DNA from: Haberlea rhodopensis
Lineage: Eukaryota > Streptophyta > Magnoliopsida > Lamiales > Gesneriaceae
Direction: 5' to 3'
DNA length: 64,000 nucleotides
NCBI GenBank assembly: GCA_907163345.1
Contig: CAJQUN010000003.1
Coordinates: 2,356,001-2,420,000, forward strand
Part shown: in pieces, positions 36,245 through 47,433 of the stretch
How the letters are laid out: every line of letters begins with the position of its first letter
How positions within the stretch are numbered: the stretch's first letter is position 1
Notes under the pieces: generated by a model
The model's database searches: none
What the model saw: the letters and a program-made list of their open reading frames with translations, nothing else
Told to the model about the DNA's origin: nothing
Translations under genes and position numbers: made by a program

Positions 36245-37845
36245 GGTTTATGTTCCTCGAGAAATTCAATCCCTAGAATAAGCTGCGCGGGGATCCGTCC
36301 GGCAATTCCTTCAATTGTGAGATTAATTTCACCAATTTGAAGGTTTCCTTGAAATTTGCCAACTGTAGGTTGTTGCAAATAATATAGGACATCGCAGGGG
36401 AAGATATTGTTCTTCTCGGTGATGTCAAAAATTATCTGCACTTCTCTCCAGTCTTCTGGGCATTTCAGTTTCCCTATTGTTTGGAATACATCAGGAACTT
36501 TCTGAATTCTGCTTGAGGCTCCCTTCTGTTTTTCCCCTGGATAGTTGCTGATTAACCTATCCTGTTGGAAAGACATCCTTCTTGACTCGATCATGAGGCT
36601 CCTCCTTCTGTTCAGAACAGGTTGATCTTGTATCCTCATGTCAATCTCTCCTATTGTCGGAGTATCAATGATGTCCGGCAATACTGCTTTGGTGAAGTCT
36701 TTGAAGATTCTGGGGACTTCGATGAATTCCTTTCTCAAGAATACCTCGGAATGATGAGTATTCGAGAGTGCGTATGACACCTTGTAGGTGATCGAGTAAA
36801 GTCTGTTCCCTTCTTTCATCAAATCTTCTCTTTTAAAATCTTGATGAAGAGTGAGAACTTTGTTGAAGTCTCGATCTCCTAAATTGTATGCAATCCTCGG
36901 ATAGATGTTGAAGGCCATCTTTCCTGCATACAGATTTCCTGCCACTGCTCCCAAACAAGAATCTTTGAGGTTCGGGATTCTCTTGTCAAAGATTGCCAGG
37001 TTGAGGGGCGAATCAATTCCTTCTTTGCAAGTTGCCTTGATGATTACTCGAATGGCTCCAATATGAATCCATGAGAGTGTGTTAGCAACTTCTCTTTTGA
37101 CCTTGTTCTTAATCTCCTGAATTTCTCTGTAGGGGATTAATTGCATCTCAATTTGGTTTCCCGTGAATTCCATTGGGATCGCAAATTCACCTGTTGTTAC
37201 CCTATGAATAATCTGATGCTTCCTGCTACGAAGACCAATCATATCCATGGCTTTTTCCATTGCTCCAATTGTAAATCCATCATACATTTGAAGCTTTGGC
37301 TCTTCTTTCATGATCCTCATAAGGGTTTTATGAGAAACAGTGGTATGCGAGAAAAACCCCAACGACTCTTCTCTAATCACGTGCTGAAGGAACTCTCCTT
37401 CACTCTGATTCTGAGCTAGATCCACCTCCATCCTCAGAATAGATCTCCTCTTCGTAGATACTTTCATCTGAGGGAATATCCTCAAATTGATACACCTGTA
37501 CCAAATCCTGAAAATAGACAGCATCCTCAAATTCCTTGGTATGCTCGAACTGTCTGACTCCTCGGCTTTGGTTTTCTGGATAATCTGTAGAGATATGTCC
37601 TCTTGCTCCGCATGTCCAGCAGTTACAATCTCTGAAACTCTCATTTGCACGGGTAGGTGTGCGTCTGAAAGTTCTCTTCGTTGGTGCCCTGCTAGAACTT
37701 GCTTGATTAGAACCTGTCGATGAGATTCTACTCCTTGTTGGTCCAGACCTTTGCCCCGATCTATAGCTTCGGGCTTTCTGCTTTGACCAGAACTTTCTAG
37801 GTCTCCATGAAGACCTACTTCTTCTTGAACCACCTCCTCGGGCAT
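36181..37845 (-). pseudogene. Pararetroviral movement protein-like frame
   Basis: A frame of 554 codons. The first 140 or so codons overlap the coat-protein frame out of register and look spurious. Real similarity begins near 37,400. The core has the features of the caulimovirid 30K-type movement protein (a GAIRVIIKATCKEGIDSP stretch followed by the LAIFDKRI strand). Such proteins form tubules through plasmodesmata for cell-to-cell spread. The last part, with LILGIEFLEEHKPW, resembles a protease-like fold and overlaps the start of the protease frame. Confidence 0.82.
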
Positions 37846-38443
37846 ACGGTTGACTTCTGCGCTTCTTCAACTTGCGCCTTTGTGGGTAGTTCCCAATGAT
37901 TGTAGGGATATCATTTCCCGTACAACAAAGAGGAGCCATTTTGTTGATTCCTCTGAGCTTCTTGAAATTTTTCTGGAGCTTTGCTTGGTAGCACCACTCC
38001 GCCAGCTTTACTTTAAGAAATGACATTCTCCTGGACACCGTCTCGATTGTATGCGGTGTATATTCCTGGATAAGCATTTCTCTCCATGGACTCGGAATTT
38101 TGGCAAAGAACAGCTCCGATGCATCTTTTTCCGCTATCTTCGACTTCCATCGATACTCTGTAAAGAGTTTGATGTACTCATTTACATAGCAGATGTCATG
38201 TAGTTCTAGGCTAATTAGAGCTTGTCTGTATTTCTTAGCCTTTTCTTCCTCCATTCCCTCGAAGTAGCTTATTCCGATGAAACAGATTTTGAAGAATCTC
38301 GCCATCTTGTCCACGATCTCTTTTAGGGACTCTCCGACTAGAACTTCTTCCTTGGTTCCTGGGTCTCCAAGATCCCAGGCAATCTTGACTGATCCTTCCA
38401 GACTCATTTTTAGAAGTAAAATGAATCCTTCCAAGGATCGCAA
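37400..38443 (-). pseudogene. Pararetroviral coat protein-like frame
   Basis: A frame of 347 codons. The N-terminal two thirds has the caulimovirid capsid core (a tract with KIPSPWREML, then an RRMSFLKVKLAEWC helix). It is followed by a strongly basic Arg/Ser/Lys segment and a zinc-knuckle region CWTCGARGHISTDYPEN, in which the last expected Cys is replaced. The C-terminus is acidic (Glu/Ser), as in related capsids. In the known virus family this protein packages the DNA genome. The frame ends in a stop and the movement-protein similarity continues in another frame, so the original polyprotein appears to be frame-shifted here. The 5' end may be truncated. Confidence 0.85.
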
Positions 38444-38470
38444 AAAACGGGGACTTGTAAAAAGACGATG

Positions 38471-38976
38471 TTAAATGTTGCTTTTTATAAATATAAGGAT
38501 CAAAAAGATAATTAAATATTATATATGGACTTCTCTGTAATTTAAACAAAGGCCTAAAGGATAGAATGCACTATATCAAACTATTGAGGGGTAAAAGAGT
38601 CATCATAAAACACCCAATTGATTTGAAAATTTGAAAAGTGGACTTATTTCAACACAATTGTTTCCAATTTGGCTTTTTATGCACTAAGATTTTTTCTCAA
38701 GACTTAAGTAGATTTTGTGTCACCAAAATGGACTTCCATGTAATTTCCCCATTTAAAATCCATATTTTATAGAAATATGATACGTGATGAAACTAGACAA
38801 AAATTTAAAGAACAAAATAATTTTTTTCAAAAGAGTTGAGAAGGTAGTGAGAAAATGTTGACACTTGTGACTTATTTTGTAACAAAGCCAAGCCAAGATC
38901 AACAAAACAAAGTAAATAAACACAAACACAAACTTCCAATCATAAAAAATAGAAATTGACAATGTAAACATCAATA
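38471..38976. other. Non-coding flank right of the viral integrant
   Basis: Contains two direct copies of a GGACTTC...TGTAATTT motif (about 38,527-38,545 and 38,730-38,746). The segment 38740-38759 is the inverted counterpart of 31554-31572 (see finding). No gene was recognised. Confidence 0.4.
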
Positions 38977-39219
38977 TTATTTAAGAAAACAAACCAAATC
39001 ATGGAGACTGTACCACCCATTGGCAAGACCTTGAGCTCTCCCCAAGACCCAGACTGATTTCATCGAATCATCTTTAGATATGATGCAACATACGGCTTTG
39101 ATGGACTTCGATGAAGCATCAGTATCGATCATGCACATATTGTGGGAGTAACCGGACTCGATATGATAATATGGTTCGTCGACACGGTCGCGGAGGCTGC
39201 TGTTCCAGTTCCTTGACAT
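38977..39219 (-). CDS. Small unidentified protein-coding-like frame (80 codons)
   Basis: Starts at an ATG at 39219 and reads like real protein (MSRNWNSSLRDRVDEPYYH, later VWVLGRAQGLANGWYSLHD) with balanced composition and higher GC than its surroundings. A GTTTGT after the Asp-Leu codons near 38,992 could be a splice donor, in which case the next exon would lie on the minus strand inside or beyond the viral integrant. I do not recognise the family. It may be the first exon of a gene cut by the insertion, or a gene fragment. Confidence 0.35.
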   Translation of the reverse strand: MSRNWNSSLRDRVDEPYYHIESGYSHNMCMIDTDASSKSIKAVCCIISKDDSMKSVWVLGRAQGLANGWYSLHDLVCFLK

Positions 39220-39967
39220 TTCAATGAACGATCGCGATCAGTATCGTGGAATTTTTTAATTTAAAAATAATTATATAATTTGGACAAAGTTTTAGTGACA
39301 AAAATAAAAAAAATGGAAAAAGTTTTAAAAAATTAAAAAGTTCTGCAACGATCAGTCCAGGCCGTGAAATCGTCGTCCCGTTCCGCGACGACTGCGAAAT
39401 TACCGTTATAGCTAAACATCCGTTTTAGTCTGGAAAACTTTGCCGCCGCAGCGGTCGTTCTCGTTCAGGCTGTTCGGCTAACGATATTGAGAACAATGAT
39501 AACACAATTTCTCTAAAATATTAAGTTCAGATTGCCAAAGCTCAAAGGCTTGGTGATATTTTGCCTAGACACTTGGTCTTTGGGGATACTCTTTGATCTT
39601 GAGCCGTTTGAGTTTTGGTCTGTGGGTATTGCTACCTCGAAGTTCTTGTTATTGGAGAATCATTTTATATATTTCATTCTCACATTTCATTTATTTATGC
39701 AGATCACTAAGAACATAAGATGTTTTCTAGCATTGAAAACAATTAATAATGAAAAAGAAAAAATTACAAAGATGTTCAACAATATAAAGAAATCCGAAGC
39801 ATAAGTTCCCATTCTTCATCTAATCAAGCCAAATGTGTAGTCGAATCAATCGATCCAGATCTGAATTCATACTCACAAAGACCACAACTTCGATGCTGCA
39901 AAACAAAACGTACGAAAATATCATAGCAAACACATCTTAAGAAACAAAATACAAGATACAGAACATC
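39220..39967. other. Intergenic DNA
   Basis: A GC-richer patch at 39,350-39,490 with short CG-rich inverted motifs lies in AT-rich DNA. Possibly a transposon remnant. Nothing was assigned. Confidence 0.3.
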
Positions 39968-40205
39968 AGACCTATTTACCCATGTGGTTTGTAAATAAAC
40001 AGTTTACCCTCATGTGGGTATCAAAATAGGCACTTTACCCATGTGGTTTGCAAAACATAGCATATACGGTTGGAGAGTTTTGCACATATTCACAAACCAC
40101 AAGGTTAAACTGTCTATTTTCACGAACTACATGGGCTAAACCGTTTATTTTCAAACAATAAGAGGGTAAACGGCCTTTTTTGGAAATCACATGTAATTTG
40201 CCATA
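39968..40205. repeat. GTGGTTTG-type repeat element, 3' of chitinase A
   Basis: Repeated units of the form TTTACCCATGTGGTTTG, with complementary CAAACCACA units in the second half, give an imperfect inverted-repeat structure. The same family occurs at 51,010-51,435 near the second chitinase gene. Confidence 0.6.
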
Positions 40206-40232
40206 TAGGGTTCGGTGCCAATAACTCATTAA

Positions 40233-41363
40233 CTATATAGTACCTGTTTTCGAAATTTCCCATTTATAATCACCATTTGCAGCCCAAAAGAAGTATCCTC
40301 GCAGTCCAAGAACTCGAGCAAAACCTATTTTTACAGCCACTGATTTAGTATCATCGTATCCAATCCATGTTGTCCCTGCCACAGAATATGCTGACACAGT
40401 CTCCATGTCATGTACCACCTTAGCCTTATGATCCTTATTATACTTCACCACCTCCGCATAAGTCAATACTCCCGTTTTATTTGGACCCGGTCCGACATCG
40501 ACCGCAGGTGCACCAATGAAATATGATCTCGGGTCCTTGAGCTGCCATGTCCTACCATACAAGGGCAATCCCATGATCAACTTGCTCGGTGGCACACCAG
40601 ATCGGATCCATGACTGAACTCCGTAACTCGTGCTCACATTACTTTTCGGGTCGAATAGTGCTGCATGAGCTCCTGTTTGAGTAGGGTCCCAACCACCATG
40701 GTAGTCATAAGTCATCATATTAATCCAGTCCAGGTTTTTGCTGATAGAAGCCGAAGGGTATGATCTTTTAAGCCCGGAAAGGAACCTATCAGCCGAGTAA
40801 TACACCGCTGCTGAAAGGAGGAGCTCCGGCCTGCCAGTGGCTTTCGCTTCCTTTTCGACCTCCACACGCCACTCATCTAGAAAATGAGATAGGTTTTCCA
40901 TTTCCTCGGGGCTCTGTGGAAACTCCCAGTCAAGATCAACCCCATCGAACCCAAATTTTCTTGCTACTTCTATACTCGAATGTATGAAATGCGAACGAGA
41001 GGACGAATCTGCCACCATATGTGGGAAGAAAGCGGAGCCTTCTCCTGACCCTCCGACCGAGAAAAGCGTCTTGACTGGCGGATTCTTCTCATGAAGAGTT
41101 GACGTGAAGTTCAGAAGCAATTGAGCTTCTGGAGTTTGTTCTATACCGAACTTGAAGGTGACATTGTTTGGTGTGAGGAATGCGTAGTAGATGTGAGTGA
41201 ATAGCTTTGTGTTAATGGAAGATGGAGGCAAAGATGAAGAAAACCATGAAGGATAATAAACACCTTTGATTGCTTGAGAAGATGAGGAAGATGCAATAAC
41301 AGAATATGAAGTGAGAGCCATTAATATTGTCGCATATATGCAAGTTTTCTTGCTTATTGCCAT
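40233..41363 (-). CDS. Secreted GH18 (class V) chitinase, copy A
   Basis: A single-exon gene of 376 aa. The start at 41363 was chosen because its context (ACAATGGC) is strong and a signal peptide follows (MAISKKTC..., hydrophobic to about residue 25). An ATG 13 codons upstream (41402) is in frame but lies almost at the expected transcript start. The GH18 catalytic motif DGVDLDWE occupies residues 140-147, with Glu147 as acid/base; MMTYDYHG and a final GYFFWAANGDYKWE strand are also present. Family members hydrolyse chitin in the apoplast or vacuole and act in defence or stress. No vacuolar propeptide is obvious. The gene is complete and unbroken. Confidence 0.95.
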   Translation of the reverse strand: MAISKKTCIYATILMALTSYSVIASSSSSQAIKGVYYPSWFSSSLPPSSINTKLFTHIYYAFLTPNNVTFKFGIEQTPEAQLLLNFTSTLHEKNPPVKTLFSVGGSGEGSAFFPHMVADSSSRSHFIHSSIEVARKFGFDGVDLDWEFPQSPEEMENLSHFLDEWRVEVEKEAKATGRPELLLSAAVYYSADRFLSGLKRSYPSASISKNLDWINMMTYDYHGGWDPTQTGAHAALFDPKSNVSTSYGVQSWIRSGVPPSKLIMGLPLYGRTWQLKDPRSYFIGAPAVDVGPGPNKTGVLTYAEVVKYNKDHKAKVVHDMETVSAYSVAGTTWIGYDDTKSVAVKIGFARVLGLRGYFFWAANGDYKWEISKTGTI

Positions 41364-41438
41364 TGTCTGCCAAAGTACTTTCTGAATATTGCCTGTGTTC
41401 ATATAAATTGTATGACTAGCAAAGATGGATCGAGTCCC

Positions 41439-41445
41439 ATAAATA
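41439..41445 (-). promoter_or_regulatory. Possible TATA-like element of chitinase A
   Basis: TATTTAT on the minus strand, about 75 bp upstream of the chosen ATG. It is not canonical. Its spacing is the reason for preferring the 41363 start. Confidence 0.3.
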
Positions 41446-42427
41446 GACTTGGTCGTGTTTGAAATTATTAAACTAATAATATAAAGTTCAAACCGAGCAC
41501 CAGAATTAATTTACTTAATATTAGTTCAATAAACACTCACGATCGTCGTAACAACAACCAAACATTTAATCATATTGGATTTTGATAAGCTACATGAACA
41601 TAGAAGGAATCAAGTTGGATCACACGCATACGTTAATTTTCTCCAAAGCTTCTTTCTGGCATAATATATTCGTTGATAACATTAAAGAGTCACCTCAATA
41701 AAATTTGAATCCGAGCTCAATATAAGAATATACAACTTAATTTTCACATTTCTATAAACAACAAGTGACGTATTGTTTAGGAAACAAAAAATAATAATAT
41801 AAAAACAAGGGTAAAATTTTTTTTTTAGGGGTCAAACTATTTTTGAGTTTAATATGGAATTTTTTTAAAAAAAAATTTAGGGTAAAAAATTTATTAATAT
41901 CCCCTCATCTCATCAAGTAGGTTGAAATATTTGATGATACTCAGGGGTCGTTCACCCCTGTAAACAAATTGCGCATAGGAACGACACCTGTCAACAACAT
42001 ATATATTTGATTATACTCCAATATAAATGTCTTATGTGTGCATCTACCATATATTACGAATATTTTAAAACAAATATTCCGAAACATATGGTAAAATCTA
42101 CACATAAATACAATGCATGTCGGGTGAACGTTCACCCGTAGGGGTCGTTCACCCGTCAACAACAATATAAAATCTTTTGAATGTTTGACCAGTATTCATC
42201 ATTAATACATTTAAAAAAATTAAATCGATGTACGAAATACGTAGCAACATGGAGTTAATATTGTGAAGGCAAAGCCGTCCTTTGCCCTTCAAGATTAATC
42301 AATTAAAAAGTTTGACTTGTTCAAATCACACCGCATTAATAAAATTCAACAAGTGCGTTGCTAGCTAGTGGAATTTTGTGGGTGGAATTTAGTAACATAT
42401 TCAAGAAATACTTGAGGAGCACTCACT
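41446..42427. other. Upstream DNA of chitinase A with GTTCACCC repeats
   Basis: AT-rich, with GGGGTCGTTCACCC occurring at 41943-41956 and 42140-42153, and a perfect 18-bp palindrome CGGGTGAACGTTCACCCG at 42121-42138. No coding sequence was seen. Confidence 0.45.
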
Positions 42428-43284
42428 CAATGTTTTCAAAATCGGACCGGACATAAAATCGGTGCCCTTACTGATTACAGGTTCGATCGGTTCAACCGGT
42501 TAAACCACTGGTTCAACCGGTGTGACGTCAGCATGATTTAATATCTATATTTAATTTTTATAAAATATTTATAACATGTATTTGCAAAAGTTTCAAACGT
42601 TCATAATAATAAAAGAAATATAATTGTAGTAATATAGCATGGAGACCAATATTTTACACACTCTTTCAATAATTTCATCTATTTAAGTTCATAACTATTT
42701 TTTTGTAAATATAAACTTTATATAAAAAAGAATTAATTACAAATACACTAATTAGTCATGTATACACCAAATCTGTATTATATTATTCAATAATGGGCTA
42801 CTATATTATTACAAATACTTTAGTATTGATTATCAAAATTAAGAGATTTTTATTTTTTGATACAATATATTACTTTTTGCATTTATATATAAGACTGATA
42901 CAAATATCAAAAATATATAATGGGTAAATGTTAAAACTCATAGTTTTATGGAGTTGATGCAATACAAAATTAAATCTAATATATATAAATAAATTACATG
43001 GAACCTCTAATTATGGCTGTAACATTTTATTTAGGTATTTAGGAAGGAATGATAAAACTTAAAAGGGATGATAACAAAATAAAAATTGGAAAACAAAAAA
43101 AAAGAGTTTCGAGCGGTTCAACCCGGTCGACCGGTTCACCGGTCGATCGGTTTTTGACCGGTTCTCACCGGCTCGCACCGGTTTTTTACACCGCCGGTTT
43201 TATTGGGTTAACCGGCCCGGACCAAGCACCGGTCACCGGTTGAACCGGTTGGACTGGCCGGTCCGGGCGATTTTAAAAACAGTG
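42428..43284. mobile_element. Non-autonomous hAT-like element (CAGTGTTTT terminus type)
   Basis: 857 bp. The left end is CAATGTTTTCAAAATCGG; the right end, reversed, is CACTGTTTTTAAAATCG. The flanks CACTCACT (42420-42427) and CACTCAGT (43285-43292) match at seven of eight positions, an 8-bp duplication. Both subterminal regions are packed with ACCGGTT/AACCGGT motifs; the middle is AT-rich with no transposase. Confidence 0.75.
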
Positions 43285-43292
43285 CACTCAGT

Positions 43293-44091
43293 TCATATCT
43301 TTTGTTATTTTATCACTTGTGAAGTATTATGCAAATGGATCAGTGTCTGTTGATTCCTTGATTCTGTCCTAAGCGCGATGCTCTTGATTACATCTACATC
43401 AGATATCTAGTGTGTATACACCAAACACACATCAATTATATGTTGTAGACGTCCTCAAAGGTCCTCAAAGGCACCGATATTAAAGACGACAACAGCAAAG
43501 CGTGTTTGGCATTTGCCAAATAGTGCTCATGTGGCAATTTGGTATCTTCAATAAAATTTTATGCTACTTATTGGTGTTGTTGAGCCCATGTGCCATAATT
43601 TTGGATCATTGGATATATATGGTAATTTATCAATCATATATAACTAGTGAACTCAAAAATCATTATTCATAATTACTTTTGGTTAAATTTTTTTTTCTAT
43701 TTTTGGTAAGTAAAATTGGCAATAGTGTTTCTTTTTATCATTCTTAATTCCTGAAACAAAGTTATTTAAAACTTTAGTTACTCAAAAAATAAAGATCCAT
43801 CAATATTCGTAAAATATAAAAAAATGCACAAAGTAAAAAATTAATAATATTACTCATTCACTAAGTATTAGCTTTAGTTCATTTTTCCCTAAATTTTCAT
43901 ATCAAGGGATGATTCATTTTTTTTTAATAATTTTTTCACGTATATTTTTTTAACTTAAATGGACTACTTTTGTCGAAATTGATTACAGTATCATATGAAA
44001 GAAAGATTAATGCCAAATATTATTATTTCAAAATAAAATATTACAAGTCAAATCATTTCTATCAAGGAAAATTCGATGTTGTGTCAGGGTA
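43293..44091. other. AT-rich intergenic DNA
   Basis: No gene or defined repeat was seen. Confidence 0.35.
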
Positions 44092-44096
44092 ATACG

Positions 44097-45433
44097 TGCA
44101 AAAACTCGATTTTCCAACTAAGTCAACCACCAAAATTGTAGTCAATCAAATTATTCAAGGTTATTTATTTAAATCAATAGCCTAAAATTTAGATCATTAG
44201 CTAATGAACTAATAGATAGATAATTAGCTATATTTCAAAATACACGATAGATAATTATCTAAAATATAAAACAATAGATAACAAATGATTTAAATTACAA
44301 AATAAATAATACATAAGCATGAGTTAATAAATACTTTAATAAATAATTAATAGATTAACTTTCAAAGCACAAAATACACTAAAATTGCACATTAATTTTC
44401 GAGAATTTGAAAGCTACTAAACTCCAAAATACTCCAACACCATATTTGCAAAAGATCCGGTGCTTATTTTCGAAAAATCAATCCTTATCTCAGCCTAAAT
44501 TTCGGAACCCCGGGCCACAATTTTCGAAGACTTTCGTTTAAATTCTAAAGCTCCCTGCCATTAAAATTCCAAAATCCCAGCACCAACTTCTGAAAATCCA
44601 GTATAATAATTTCGAAAATTTTCACACAGCAAACACACAAGTTCACACAATACAAGTCGAACACTTTTTAGCATTAAGGGGGAGGATTTCATCGTGTTTT
44701 TGCAACCTAATTCATTCAACCATTAAAATCGTTGTAAGTGGGCTTTTCTTATTATATTTCGTTTCGTTTTTGAAAACCATATGTATGTTTTGAAACTATA
44801 ATCAATTATGTGAATTATGTTGAAATTATGCAATTATGCTATGTGGCTCGATGTGAGCTATTATGTTATATGGCTCGATGGGGGCAATTATATTATATGG
44901 CTCGATGTGAGCAATTATTTTATATAGCTCGATGGGAGCAATTATGTTATATGACTCAATGAGAATAATTATATTATAAATGAGAATAATTATATTATAT
45001 GGCTCGATGGGAGCAATTACGTATATGGCTCAATAAGAGCAATTATGTTAAGATGTATTCATATCAGCTTATGATCTAGTTATGATATATATATTTTGGA
45101 AACTAATAAAAAAATTATTATATTGTCACATCAGTTGGTCTTCACTTGCTGATTATTTCCAAAATACTCACCCATTAAATCCATTCATCATATATAAGTG
45201 AATCAAAAATTGAATAGAAAAATCAAGTCAGTTTGGAGATAATGATTTAGTTGATGTTGTTCAAGATACCACTGCCATTAATTCATGAAACTTCCTTTGA
45301 CATTTGTAAGAAATATTTATTTTATGGAATAACTAGACTGTTTTAGTTGAATTCTATATTACGAGGCTTGTTGATTTCGAATTATATTTGAAATTAATGC
45401 AGGTGTTATCGACATCGGTCTCGGAAAGTAACA
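44097..45433 (+). mobile_element. Solo LTR related to the chromovirus at 9313
   Basis: 1337 bp, TG...CA, flanked by the perfect 5-bp duplication ATACG (44092-44096 and 45434-45438). Large parts align with the LTRs at 9313 and 14547: the CTCGATTTTCCAACTAAGTC start, the CATATGTATGTTTTGAAAC tract, the GATGTTGTTCAAGATACC tract and the GGTCTCGG end. In place of the 43-bp array it has its own tandem array of about 27 bp (TATGGCTCGATGGGAGCAATTA core) at 44,836-45,050. No internal region follows, so it arose by LTR-LTR recombination. Confidence 0.9.
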
Positions 45434-45438
45434 ATACG

Positions 45439-47433
45439 TCCCTAATTTACTTAGGACCGTGGAGTCCATGCATTAACATGTTATCTCCAGATCCAAATAC
45501 ATTGGATGAGGTGGATCTGGGCTTAGGGCATTAAAGTTTTCATTCTATCAAAAAGTTTATCAGCATATTTTTTAAAAAATCAATATATAAAAAATGACCG
45601 TACATAAATTAATCTTAATATTTTTGTGTCCATTTAATTAAATGAACATAATTCAAATTAATATTACATTAAAAATTATGAATGTAATCACATAAGAATA
45701 TACACATCATGATTTTGTCTATCATACTCTTCTGCTCTATAGAGATGATCACCACCTATTACTTATATATTAAAAAAGTAATTAATTAATACTTTCACCA
45801 ATTTCATATTTGATATTTAAATATTGTAAAATCTGCCGGCCAATACAACAATACAAGGAAGGTCCCTCACGTTGTCATAAGACTAGTGTCGACAAACTTG
45901 ACCAATTAAATGTAATGGATGGACCACTATATATTTATGATATACATTTTATACATTATAATTGAATAACATAAGGACCAATTCAAGGCATAAGTAAGTA
46001 AATGAGATTTAAGCTAACACAAGTAAGTATTTAGCCTATCATAATATTTATGATAAAAGTTATATATATATATTATAATGTGTGAGCACCTCAGAGTAAC
46101 CACTTTGGTATGCCATTATAAAATTCCAAAAATATTATCTATTTGCTTTAGTAATAGCAATGAGACCATGAGATAAAATAATAATATTGAAAGATTACCT
46201 ATTAACTTCCCAACTTAGTTCCCAATTTTCATCAGTTTTTTTTTCCTTCCAAAAATATATGGCAGTTTTTTCTCTTCCCCATAAAATATCATATTTAAAT
46301 CAGATATTTCAAATATAAAAATTTAGTATACATATATATGCAACGCGCATGCGACTGTCGTTAGTTATTATTAATCAAGAGGTGTCTGTTGTCTAATTTT
46401 GTACTTAAATTTGGATTATTTATAAAATAAATTCAGTTTCCTAGTTTTCTTATTTCTTTTTTGTATTTTTTTCGGTGTAAACTCAACTAGTGGGCAATTT
46501 TTTTCTACTCTAACGTGTATGCTAGGTCTTGTTGAACAATGGATAGGCTTATAAATCTAGTTCATCCATTGTTTACTTCTTTCAGACTCGAAAGTGTCAT
46601 GAGATAATTTACGGTTTGAGGCGTACAAATGGTATATTTGTAAATACTATATTTGTAATTGTTTATTTAAAATATTTTTATTTATTTTTACTTAAAATTA
46701 TAAAAAATTACTTTTAAACAAAATCATTAAGTGTTTGTTATTAAAAAAATACAGTTTAATGAACTTTAAATTATTATAAAATTGTCACCAAACAAGTAAA
46801 ATCAGCGAAAAATTTCTAATGATTTGCTTATCTACTTCTGTTTTTATCTACGTAGTTTTAGAAAACCAATCGCAAAAGTAATAAAATAAAAGACTCAAAC
46901 AAGAAATGAAGAAGATGTACCCTTACTTTCCTCCTCAACACAATGTTTTAATTTCCTTTTCTCTGGTTTTCTTGCCACAACTCCTTAGGAGGAAGAAGCA
47001 ACTCCATTATGAGGAGGAAGAAGTAGACTTCAAACAAGAAAGGAAGAAGATAACCATTTTTTGTAAAGCATTAATAAAAAAAATTGCCTCTTAATTTGTG
47101 ACTAACCCCTTCGTATGAAATTTTTGTTTCAAAAGTTTTGTTTTTTTTGCTAATTTTTGTATTGCACTCCAGGTGTTTGACAAAATGTAAAGTTTCTTCA
47201 AAGAGACCTAATTTTTGGTTGCCTTTTCGTTTTCTTATTTGTCGATGATCTTTTGCTTATTCAAGAGTTTTGAATGGTATGGGTTGTACTTGTAGTGGGT
47301 TGCTTTTTAGTTGTTATTAGATGTTAGTTGTGATTCTCATGATACAATGAGGATGTTCTTCTGGTTTTTATAATTTTTTTCTACAAGAATTTCATATTTA
47401 TGTTTTGGTAAGGACTATGAAACTTTCTAATAG
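45439..47433. other. AT-rich intergenic DNA
   Basis: A 62-codon frame at 46906-47094 is low-complexity (Lys/Glu-rich) and was not accepted as a gene. Nothing else was recognised. Confidence 0.35.

Larger units (their letters stand above)
32250..38470 (-). mobile_element. Endogenous pararetrovirus (Caulimoviridae), decayed, linear integrant
   Basis: About 6.2 kb of viral sequence on the minus strand, with frames in the order coat protein, movement protein, aspartic protease, reverse transcriptase, RNase H, viroplasmin-like protein, then a promoter-like region. Having the coat protein before the movement protein is the arrangement known in cavemoviruses and solendoviruses; petu- and badnaviruses have movement protein first. 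No tRNA-Met primer-binding site was found, and no LTRs or target-site duplication are present, as expected for a pararetrovirus integrated without an integrase. The reading frames are broken by stops and frameshifts, so this copy is not able to produce virus by itself. Ends are approximate. Confidence 0.93.

Noticed and set aside
2523..38470. A functional partnership between DCL3 and the nearby virus and transposons
   Set aside because: DCL3 acts genome-wide in trans; proximity in the window is not evidence of a dedicated system.
46906..47094. A Lys/Glu-rich 62-codon frame
   Set aside because: Low complexity, no homologue recognised, no splice or promoter context.
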